A stretch of 15,736 nucleotides of DNA, from the NCBI GenBank assembly GCA_045653225.1, contig JAZOLP010000071.1, positions 1-15,736 of the forward strand. The letters run 5' to 3'. The translations under genes and the position numbers were made by a program. Source of the DNA: UBA1737 sp045653225 (GTDB lineage: Bacteria > Bacillota_I > Bacilli_A > ML615J-28 > CAG-313). Numbering within the stretch: position 1 is the stretch's first letter; each line of letters starts with the position of its first letter. The notes under the pieces are model-generated. The model was not told where the DNA came from. It did not search any database and saw nothing but the letters and a program-made list of their open reading frames with translations. Shown here piece after piece: positions 1 to 5,515 of the stretch.

Positions 1-2
1 TA

Positions 3-905
3 TTAACTCTAACAGCTTGTAAAGATAAAATTTCTACAATTTCTATTATTGAAAATACTGTTCCTGAGGTTATTAATGTGTCTGAATTAGAAACTACTTT
101 AAATCAAATCCAAATTGAAGTAGTTAAAGAAAAAGGTGAAACTGAAATAGTTAATTTAGATAAATCTATGATAGATGAACAAGAACTTGCTAAATTAACA
201 ACTCCAGGTTCATATGTAATTGAAATAACATATGAAGGATTTAAAGCTAATTTAACAATTATCTTAGATGATCCAAATGCATATTCAGTACAAGTTGTTT
301 ATCCTGATAAAACTCCAGTAAATGGTGGAGTTACTGTTCAATGGTGTACTGGTGAAACATGTTTATTGCCTGTTGCAGTAAATTCTAATGGTACAGCATA
401 TAATGAATTAGATGATGTAAATTATTATATACATATTGATTCATTACCAGCAGGTTATACTTATGATCCAAATGCATATACAACTAATAAAGATAATAAA
501 AAAGTAGTTATTGAATTAGTTAAATTAAATGAAGTATATGGTGAAGGCACAAAAGAAAATCCTATTTCAGTTACTGAAGGTGCATTTTCTGTATCTTACG
601 ATGGTGCTGGTCAAGGAAGTATGAAATATTATACATTCACAGCTACTGAAACTAAAACTTATTCAATTAAGTCATTGGCAATGGATAAACTTGCATTAAA
701 TCTAATTGATCCATATATTGGATTCTTAGGTACTGAATCAGATATGTCTAAGATTGATATTTCTGGTAATGTCGATAGTAAGATTAATATTAACTTTGAA
801 CATACATTTGAAGCAACTGCTGGTGTTACTTATACATTTATTGTATTTGTTTCTAGTGCAAATAAATTCCCTGCTTCATTCGATATTGTTATTTCAAATA
901 AATAA
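3..905 (+). CDS. Surface lipoprotein with tandem beta-rich domains, 5'-truncated by window edge
   Basis: The reading frame is open from the first complete codon at position 3, so the gene starts upstream of the window. An in-frame GTG at 78 is an internal codon. The first visible residues include Leu-Thr-Ala-Cys, a lipobox whose Cys codon is 18-20, so the mature protein is probably lipid-anchored to the outer face of the membrane. After it come a short beta-rich region resembling bacterial Ig-like modules (about 160-290), a middle module with the look of a Cna-B or carboxypeptidase-regulatory-like fold (about 285-525, PDKTPVNGGVTVQWC then PAGYTYDP), and a C-terminal beta-sandwich-like module beginning GEGTKENPISVTEG (about 540-900). 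The domain names are inferred from sequence style. The ligand and function are unknown; it is presumably a surface or binding protein. It ends just before a strong terminator and is a separate unit from the transporter downstream. Confidence 0.8.
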   Translation, partial: LTLTACKDKISTISIIENTVPEVINVSELETTLNQIQIEVVKEKGETEIVNLDKSMIDEQELAKLTTPGSYVIEITYEGFKANLTIILDDPNAYSVQVVYPDKTPVNGGVTVQWCTGETCLLPVAVNSNGTAYNELDDVNYYIHIDSLPAGYTYDPNAYTTNKDNKKVVIELVKLNEVYGEGTKENPISVTEGAFSVSYDGAGQGSMKYYTFTATETKTYSIKSLAMDKLALNLIDPYIGFLGTESDMSKIDISGNVDSKININFEHTFEATAGVTYTFIVFVSSANKFPASFDIVISNK

Positions 906-910
906 CATTG

Positions 911-947
911 AACACGCATATAAAATATGCGTGTTTTTATTTTTAGT
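911..947 (+). terminator. Intrinsic terminator after the lipoprotein gene
   Basis: Arms 911-920 and 926-935 (AACACGCATA / TATGCGTGTT) form a perfect stem of 10 to 11 bp with a tiny A-rich loop. The stem runs into a T-rich tract (TTTTTATTTTT) six bases after the lipoprotein stop codon. It separates the lipoprotein transcript from the promoter at 968. Confidence 0.9.
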
Positions 948-967
948 ATAATAAAAAGTTATAATAT

Positions 968-996
968 TTGACAATAATTTTAAAGAGGTGTATAAT
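968..996 (+). promoter_or_regulatory. Consensus sigma-A promoter of the transporter operon
   Basis: A perfect TTGACA (968-973) and a perfect TATAAT (991-996) are separated by exactly 17 bases. Transcription should start near 1003, giving an untranslated leader of about 250 nucleotides before the first transporter gene. Such a strong promoter in front of a long structured leader suggests control by premature termination more than by initiation. Confidence 0.93.
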
Positions 997-1032
997 ATTA
1001 TTAAGAAAAGAGAGAGGAAAGGAGATTATATT

Positions 1033-1101
1033 ATGCAAACATTTAATTGTTCATACTTTTACGCATATTATTATTTCCAAGAATTAGTGTGTTTTAATTA
1101 A
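1033..1101 (+). CDS. Tyr/Phe-rich leader peptide (22 aa), putative attenuator sensor
   Basis: ATG at 1033 follows a good ribosome binding site (AAAGGAG, 1018-1024) and the ORF ends at TAA 1099-1101. Of 22 codons, five are Tyr (positions 8, 10, 12, 13, 14) and four are Phe (4, 9, 15, 21). Residues 8-15 read YFYAYYYF. There is no Trp. Such density so close to a promoter, upstream of an amino acid importer, is the hallmark of leader peptides that measure charged tRNA by ribosome stalling. The last third of the ORF overlaps the 5' arm of a terminator-like hairpin (1077-1082). A ribosome waiting at Tyr12-Tyr14 would cover that arm and favour read-through. The ORF and codon bias are seen directly; the sensing role is inferred. 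Confidence 0.82.
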   Translation: MQTFNCSYFYAYYYFQELVCFN

Positions 1102-1121
1102 CAAGCTCTCTTGGCTTTTTT
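1077..1121 (+). terminator. First attenuator hairpin, overlapping the leader ORF
   Basis: CCAAGA (1077-1082) pairs with TCTTGG (1109-1114). Inside, AGTGTGTT (1086-1093) can pair imperfectly with AACAAGCT (1100-1107), giving an interrupted long hairpin followed by C and six T (1116-1121). The 5' arm lies in codons 15-17 of the leader peptide. The 3' arm can alternatively pair with upstream AAGAGAG (1008-1014 with 1106-1112). Interrupted stems make this a weaker terminator than the one at 911, so regulatory use is plausible but unproven. Confidence 0.6.
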
Positions 1122-1144
1122 AGCGTTGAAGACAAGATATATTG

Positions 1145-1223
1145 CTAGTTATTACACTTTATACATTAAGGTAATAACTAGAAGTTTTAGTTATTACTTG
1201 ATGTAATAACTTTTTTCTTTTTT
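1145..1223 (+). promoter_or_regulatory. Four-armed attenuator: antiterminator/terminator array
   Basis: The nine-base unit AGTTATTAC and its complement alternate four times: arm A 1145-1155 (11 bases with CT in front), arm B 1171-1181, arm C 1189-1197, arm D 1203-1211. A:B gives a perfect 11 bp hairpin. C:D gives a 9 bp hairpin with a 5-base loop followed by T6-C-T6, an intrinsic terminator. B:C is a mutually exclusive 9 bp alternative that frees D and would prevent termination. This is the 1:2 / 2:3 / 3:4 logic of classical amino acid operon attenuators. The pairing is read directly from the sequence; what selects between the folds is not known. Confidence 0.75.
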
Positions 1224-1235
1224 AGTATAAATTAC

Positions 1236-1242
1236 AGGAGGG
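1236..1242 (+). promoter_or_regulatory. Ribosome binding site for the solute-binding protein
   Basis: AGGAGGG lies eight bases before the ATG at 1251, just beyond the second attenuator terminator. The transporter is therefore translated only from transcripts that pass both hairpins. Confidence 0.9.
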
Positions 1243-1250
1243 AAATTTTC

Positions 1251-2216
1251 ATGATTAAAAAAATTATTTTATTATTTGTAGTATTATTATCTGCATTTAG
1301 CGTAGTAAGTTGTAAGAAAGATAATAAAGTTACAGTAGGTATTTTACTTACTGCAACGCATAGCGCATTAGACAATGCTAAGGATGGATTTATTGAGGCT
1401 TTAAAAGCTAATGGTTATGAGGAAGCTGAATTTGTTGTTAGAAATCCAGAAGGTGATTCGACAACTATGAATACAATGGCTACTGAATTAGTACGTAAAT
1501 CTGATATCGTTTTAGGTATTGGTACACCTGCTGCTGTTGCATTACAAAGTGCAAGAGATGCTGAAGAAATTGATATCACAGTATTATTTACAGCTGTTAC
1601 TGATCCTGTTTCTGCTGGATTAATGTCTGATGTTAATAATCCAACTGACATCACTGGTACTAACGATATGAACCCAGTTGCTGATCAAGTTAACTTAATT
1701 TTAGAACTTACACCTGGAATTAAAAAATTAGGTGTATTATATAATGTTGCTGAAACTAATTCTCAAGTTCAAGCTGAAATGGTTAAAGCTCAAGCTGCTA
1801 AAATAGGTGTTGAAGTTGTTGTTAAAACAGTTTCTGAAGCAATTGAAATTTCAGCTGCTACTACTGCTTTAATTCAAACTGAAGGTGTTGAAGCTATTTA
1901 TATACCAACTGATAATCTAATGGCATCTAATATGCCTGCTATTGCAGCTGTAGCTGATGAATTAAAAGTTCCTACAGTTTGTGGTGAATCAGGGATGGTA
2001 GCTGCAGGTGGTACAATCACTTATTCAATTAATTATAAATCTTTAGGTTATTTAACAGGCGAAATGGCTGCTAAAATTTTAAGTGGTACTCCTTGTAGTA
2101 GTGTTCCATCTACAAGTGTTGACGAATCAGGATTAGAAGTTGCTATTAATGATAATTCTATTCAAAATTTGGGTATCGAAGTTCCACAATCAATTAAAGA
2201 TAAATTAAGTAAGTAG
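1251..2216 (+). CDS. TrpX-type ABC importer substrate-binding lipoprotein
   Basis: This 321-residue protein starts with a lipoprotein signal: MIKK, then a hydrophobic stretch, then Val-Val-Ser-Cys with Cys21 as the probable lipidated residue, followed by charged KKDNK. The mature part has the two-lobed type I binding-protein layout of the TrpX-like family (ABC_sub_bind, COG2984), with the typical stretches VGILLTATHSALDNAKDGF, GIGTPAAVALQSA and FTAVTDPVSAGLM. It should catch the substrate outside the cell and deliver it to the permease encoded next. The family is usually annotated as tryptophan importers, largely from T-box context. The leader peptide here has many Tyr and Phe codons and no Trp, so Tyr and/or Phe is the better guess. 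It is the first gene of a three-gene operon and lies six bases before the permease gene. Confidence 0.88.
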   Translation: MIKKIILLFVVLLSAFSVVSCKKDNKVTVGILLTATHSALDNAKDGFIEALKANGYEEAEFVVRNPEGDSTTMNTMATELVRKSDIVLGIGTPAAVALQSARDAEEIDITVLFTAVTDPVSAGLMSDVNNPTDITGTNDMNPVADQVNLILELTPGIKKLGVLYNVAETNSQVQAEMVKAQAAKIGVEVVVKTVSEAIEISAATTALIQTEGVEAIYIPTDNLMASNMPAIAAVADELKVPTVCGESGMVAAGGTITYSINYKSLGYLTGEMAAKILSGTPCSSVPSTSVDESGLEVAINDNSIQNLGIEVPQSIKDKLSK

Positions 2217-2222
2217 TATAAT

Positions 2223-3209
2223 ATGCAGTACATTATTATAGACATGTTTAAGACAGGTCTACCATATGCTTTACTTGCTTTAGGAATTTTTATTTCTTAT
2301 AGAGTATTAGATATTGCAGACTTGTCTTGTGAAGGCTCCTTTACATTAGGTGGGGCATTAAGTGCTGTTTTATTAGTTTTAGGTTGGAACCCATTCTTGG
2401 CTACATTTATGGGTATGTTTGCAGGATTTATAGCTGGTATTATTACAGGTTTAATTCATACTAAATTAAAGATTACATCATTGCTTGCTGGTATTATTAC
2501 AATGACTGGTTTATTTAGTTTAAACTTAGTTATTATGGGATTTGCTCCAACGGTAACTCAAACTAATATTAATGGTGTTAAAGATTTTATTATTTCTTAT
2601 AATGAAAGTGGTTATTCTGCGTTAGTAAATTTAAATGGTTTTAACGTTAATAAAGAACCAATTGTTAGAATTTATGACACTTTCTTAGCAATATTTCAAA
2701 AGAATAATTACAATATGATTTTTATTTCATTATTAATTGTTGTATTAATTGGTTGTGTAATTTATTGGTTCTTTGGAACTGAAATTGGTATGGGTATAAG
2801 AGCTACTGGTATTAATTCTAAAATGGCAAGAGCTCAAGGTATTAACACTAACGCAATGATTATTTTAGGCTTAGGTATTTCTAATGCTTTAATTGCTTTA
2901 AGTGGTTCTCTTTTTGCTCAAACTCAAAAATCAGCAAGTAGTACAATGGGTGTTGGTGTATTAGTAATTGGTCTAGCATCTATAATTATTGGTGAAGGTA
3001 TTTTTGGTAAACGAACATTTAAAAACTGGATTATTTCAGTCTTATTAGGTGCTGTTGTTTATTACTTAATTGTAGTAGTTGCTATTCAATTAGGTCTACC
3101 ATCACATTATCAAAAACTATTATATGCTTTATTAATTTTAGTTGTATTAGCTGTTCCTCAGCTTAGAAAAATACTTTTCAAAGGAGGAAAAAAACATGGC
3201 AATGCTTAA
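2223..3209 (+). CDS. TrpY-type ABC importer permease
   Basis: This 328-residue, strongly hydrophobic inner-membrane protein belongs to the BPD_transp_2 type permeases (COG4120). The N-terminal signature GLPYALLALGIFISYRVLDI and then LSCEGSFTLGGALSA is typical of TrpY relatives. Several membrane spans follow, and the cytoplasmic coupling region is around IGMGIRATGINSKMARAQGI (residues about 188-207). A polar segment at about 103-150 is probably an external loop. It should form the membrane channel with the ATPase encoded next. No convincing ribosome binding site precedes the ATG at 2223, so translation is probably coupled to the preceding gene, which stops six bases upstream. ATG 2244 is an alternative start. 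The 3' end overlaps the ATPase gene by 14 bases. Confidence 0.88.
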   Translation: MQYIIIDMFKTGLPYALLALGIFISYRVLDIADLSCEGSFTLGGALSAVLLVLGWNPFLATFMGMFAGFIAGIITGLIHTKLKITSLLAGIITMTGLFSLNLVIMGFAPTVTQTNINGVKDFIISYNESGYSALVNLNGFNVNKEPIVRIYDTFLAIFQKNNYNMIFISLLIVVLIGCVIYWFFGTEIGMGIRATGINSKMARAQGINTNAMIILGLGISNALIALSGSLFAQTQKSASSTMGVGVLVIGLASIIIGEGIFGKRTFKNWIISVLLGAVVYYLIVVVAIQLGLPSHYQKLLYALLILVVLAVPQLRKILFKGGKKHGNA

Positions 3210-3984
3210 ACTAGAAAATGGATTAAAAATCTTTAACTTGACAGGGCATGAAGAAGACCAAAGAATTGCAATGGATCACTTAAATCTTGAAATAGAAGAA
3301 GGTGAATGGGTTACAATTATTGGTGGTAATGGTAGTGGTAAATCAACTCTTATGAATGTGATTTCTGGTGTTCATCAATTAGATTCTGGTCATATTTATA
3401 TTGATGGAGAAGATGTTACTAAACTTCCTGAACATAAACGCGCTAAATATTTAGGTAGAGTATTCCAAGATCCTAATATGGGAACTGCTGGAATGATTTC
3501 TATTGAAGAAAATATGTCAATTGCAAGTAGAAGAATGAGTAAAAACACTCTTAAATGGGGCTTTCATAAAGAAGAAAGAAAAAAATATTATGAAATGATT
3601 AAATCATTAAATTTAGGTCTTGAAGATAGATTACTTCAAAAAGTTGGTTTATTGTCGGGTGGTCAACGACAAGCAATTACTTTATTAATGGCTACACTTC
3701 AAACGCCTAAAATCTTATTACTTGATGAACATACGGCTGCACTAGATCCTAAGACTGCTAGAATTGTTCTTGAAATTACGGAAAAGATTGTTACTGAAAA
3801 TAAACTTACAACTTTAATGATTACTCATAATATGAGAGATGCTATAAAATATGGTGATCGTTTAATTATGATGTATGGTGGTAAGATTATTTATGATGTA
3901 AAAGGTGAAGAAAAGAAAAATCTTACAGTGGAATTTTTATTAAATAAATTCGAAGAAATGGATAAAATTACTTTTGATAATTAA
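3196..3984 (+). CDS. TrpZ-type ABC importer ATP-binding protein
   Basis: This is a complete 262-residue nucleotide-binding subunit. Visible motifs are Walker A GGNGSGKST (43-51), Q-loop Gln91, the ABC signature LSGGQRQ (153-159), Walker B ILLLDE with catalytic Glu178, the D-loop AALDP, and the switch histidine His211 in ITHNM. The organisation matches COG1101, the partner ATPase of TrpX/TrpY importers. It powers uptake by binding and hydrolysing ATP on the cytoplasmic side of the permease. A perfect AAGGAGG (3181-3187), eight bases before ATG 3196, lies inside the end of the permease gene. Met3 is an alternative start. A bidirectional terminator follows directly, so this is the last gene of the importer operon. 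Confidence 0.92.
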   Translation: MAMLKLENGLKIFNLTGHEEDQRIAMDHLNLEIEEGEWVTIIGGNGSGKSTLMNVISGVHQLDSGHIYIDGEDVTKLPEHKRAKYLGRVFQDPNMGTAGMISIEENMSIASRRMSKNTLKWGFHKEERKKYYEMIKSLNLGLEDRLLQKVGLLSGGQRQAITLLMATLQTPKILLLDEHTAALDPKTARIVLEITEKIVTENKLTTLMITHNMRDAIKYGDRLIMMYGGKIIYDVKGEEKKNLTVEFLLNKFEEMDKITFDN

Positions 3985-4016
3985 AAAATGGAGGTTATAA
4001 ACCTCCATTTTATTTT
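3985..4016. terminator. Bidirectional terminator between the importer operon and gdhA
   Basis: ATGGAGGTT (3988-3996) pairs with AACCTCCAT (4000-4008) around a three-base loop, and flanking A3/T3 lengthens the stem to 12 bp. T-rich sequence follows on the plus strand. The A-run at 3983-3988 provides a U-tract for minus-strand transcripts, so the hairpin can end both converging units. It begins immediately after the ATPase stop codon and ends just before the gdhA stop codon at 4021-4023. Confidence 0.93.
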
Positions 4017-4020
4017 ATTA

Positions 4021-5364
4021 TTAACAAACACCTTGTGCAAGCATTGCTGCAGCAACTTTCTTAAATCCAGAAATGTTTGCTCCAAGTACTGTATTATACA
4101 TATTGTCATAATGTTTAGCACATTCATGAACTTCTATAAAGATGTTTTCCATTTGACCTTTAAGTTTTTGATCAACTTCCTCTTCAGTCCAAGAAAGACG
4201 CATAGAGTTTTGACTCATTTCAAATCCTGAAACCATTACACCACCTGCGTTCGCAGCTTTTGCTGGAGCGAATGCAACTTTGTTTTCAATTAAAAAGTTT
4301 GTAGCTTCTAATGTACATGGCATATTAGCACCTTCTGCAACTGCGATAACACCATTGTTAACAAATGCTTTAGCATCTTCTAAGTCAATTTCATTTTGTG
4401 TTGCACATGGAAGAACGACATCACATTTAACTTGCCACATAGCTTTTGGATTCGGATTAAATGTACATTCTTTATCTAATTCTGCGTATTCAGCTAAAAC
4501 GCCACGTTTAGCTTCTTTAATTTCTCTAGCAAGTTCTAGGTTAATACCTGATTCTTTGTATACATAACCACTAATGTCACTTAGTGCAACAACTGTAGCA
4601 CCTAGTTGTTTTGCTTTAATTGCAGCGTAAATACCAACATTACCTGAACCTGAAACGATTACTTTTTTACCTTCTAATGATGTGTTTTTCATTACTTCAA
4701 GCATTTTATTAGTGAAATAACAAAGACCAAATCCAGTTGCACTTGTACGACCAATAGATCCACCATAGCTTAAACCTTTACCAGTAAGAACACCAGTCCA
4801 TTCATTTTTTAGACGTTTATATTGTCCAAACATAAATCCAACTTCTCTAGCACCAGTACCAATATCTCCAGCAGGTACATCTGTATCTGCTCCAATATGA
4901 CGGAATAGTTCAGTCATAAAACTTTGACAGAATCTCATGATTTCTAAATCACTTTTACCGCGAGGATCAAAGTCACATCCACCTTTTCCTCCACCCATAG
5001 GGAGTCCTGTAAGTGAGTATTTAAGAGTTTGTTCAAATCCTAAGAATTTCATAATGCTTGGATTTACTGAAGGGTGTAGTCTAATACCACCTTTGTATGG
5101 GCCTATTGCGGAATTAAATTGAACACGATAACCTCTGTTAACGTGTACTTTCCCTGAATCATCCACCCATGGAACTCTAAATGTAATTAGACGTTCTGGT
5201 TCAACGAATCTTTCTAAAACACCAAAAGCCTCAAGCTCTGGATGTTCATTAACATATGGTTCAATAGAATTTAATACTTCATAAACTGCTTGTAAAAATT
5301 CTGGTTCATTTTTGTCTTTTTGTTTTACGTTTTCATAGATGTTTAGTAAATATTGATTTGTCAT
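4021..5364 (-). CDS. gdhA: Glutamate dehydrogenase, probably NADP(H)-dependent
   Basis: This 447-residue enzyme catalyses reductive amination of 2-oxoglutarate with ammonium to give glutamate, or the reverse reaction. Numbered from the ATG at 5364, it has substrate-binding Lys91 (GPYKGG) and Lys115, catalytic Lys127 in LPMGGGKGGCDFDP, and catalytic Asp167 in VPAGDIGTGAREVG. The Rossmann motif SGSGNVG is at 238-244. SDISG near 262-266 resembles NADP-preferring hexameric GDHs; cofactor choice is inferred. The frame is open up to 5478, but the start at 5364 is favoured because GGAGGA (5371-5376) lies six bases upstream, the predicted promoter lies inside the longer version, and the length matches the family. 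It is transcribed alone, divergent from the threonine operon, and may supply glutamate for aspartate formation. Confidence 0.95.
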   Translation of the reverse strand: MTNQYLLNIYENVKQKDKNEPEFLQAVYEVLNSIEPYVNEHPELEAFGVLERFVEPERLITFRVPWVDDSGKVHVNRGYRVQFNSAIGPYKGGIRLHPSVNPSIMKFLGFEQTLKYSLTGLPMGGGKGGCDFDPRGKSDLEIMRFCQSFMTELFRHIGADTDVPAGDIGTGAREVGFMFGQYKRLKNEWTGVLTGKGLSYGGSIGRTSATGFGLCYFTNKMLEVMKNTSLEGKKVIVSGSGNVGIYAAIKAKQLGATVVALSDISGYVYKESGINLELAREIKEAKRGVLAEYAELDKECTFNPNPKAMWQVKCDVVLPCATQNEIDLEDAKAFVNNGVIAVAEGANMPCTLEATNFLIENKVAFAPAKAANAGGVMVSGFEMSQNSMRLSWTEEEVDQKLKGQMENIFIEVHECAKHYDNMYNTVLGANISGFKKVAAAMLAQGVC

Positions 5365-5392
5365 ATATAGTCCTCCAAAATAACATGTAAAT

Positions 5393-5401
5393 ATTATATC
5401 A
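5393..5401 (-). promoter_or_regulatory. Extended -10 promoter of gdhA
   Basis: Read on the minus strand, positions 5401 to 5393 give TGATATAAT, an extended -10 element with a perfect TATAAT. The spot 17 bases upstream (5416-5421, TTTCCT) is a poor -35, which suits an extended -10 promoter and possibly activator help. Transcription should start near 5386, about 22 bases before the ATG. Confidence 0.7.
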
Positions 5402-5456
5402 TAACTTTTAAAAAAAGGAAAATAAAAAGCAATATTTTGTATGCGAAATAAAAACA

Positions 5457-5479
5457 TTTGTCTTGCAATCAAAGACAAA
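5457..5479. promoter_or_regulatory. Dyad overlapping the thrC -35 element, candidate operator
   Basis: TTTGTCTT (5457-5464) and AAGACAAA (5472-5479) form a perfect inverted repeat of 8-base arms around a 7-base spacer. The arms are centred about 11 bp apart, close to one helical turn. The dyad covers the -35 box (5463-5468) and part of the spacer of the thr promoter and lies upstream of gdhA. It lies before the predicted transcription start, so it would act as a DNA operator and not as an RNA hairpin. The binding protein is unknown. Confidence 0.45.
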
Positions 5480-5491
5480 ATATGTTATAAT
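5463..5491 (+). promoter_or_regulatory. Promoter of the threonine biosynthesis operon
   Basis: TTGCAA (5463-5468), 17 bases, then TATAAT (5486-5491), with TG at 5483-5484 making an extended -10. The transcript should start near 5498, only about 18 bases before thrC. There is no room for a T-box or leader peptide, so control of this operon must act at initiation or by enzyme feedback. Confidence 0.82.
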
Positions 5492-5515
5492 ATTTAACAA
5501 AAAGAGGTGGACAAT

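Noticed and set aside
767..826. CorA-type magnesium transporter call for the 841-residue protein (residue numbers given)
   Set aside because: Only the two-span topology matches; the GMN signature and the CorA domain are absent.
754..951. Small hydrophobic frame overlapping the lipoprotein 3' end
   Set aside because: It lies in another frame of the lipoprotein gene and runs through its terminator, with no ribosome binding site.
1099..1101. TAA read as a sense codon (altered genetic code)
   Set aside because: TAA ends most genes in the window and no conserved gene has an internal TAA; TGA is not used for Trp either.
1003..1250. T-box riboswitch for the transporter leader
   Set aside because: No T-box consensus (AGGGUGGNACCGCG-like) or antiterminator bulge can be found; the leader is explained by the Tyr/Phe ORF and hairpins.
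3988..4230. Plus-strand 80-codon frame over the terminator and gdhA 3' end
   Set aside because: It begins in the terminator hairpin and lies antisense to gdhA; composition is a by-product of the opposite strand.
4280..5122. Plus-strand open frames inside gdhA (4280-4567 and 4937-5122)
   Set aside because: They are antisense to a clearly conserved enzyme, without ribosome binding sites or family resemblance.
5365..5478. N-terminal extension of glutamate dehydrogenase
   Set aside because: The open frame extends to 5478, but it would cross the predicted gdhA promoter and lacks a ribosome binding site, whereas ATG 5364 has GGAGGA at the right distance and gives the family length.
5365..5515. 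Threonine T-box or leader peptide upstream of thrC
   Set aside because: The predicted start is about 18 bases before the ATG, leaving no room, and no Thr-rich ORF is present.
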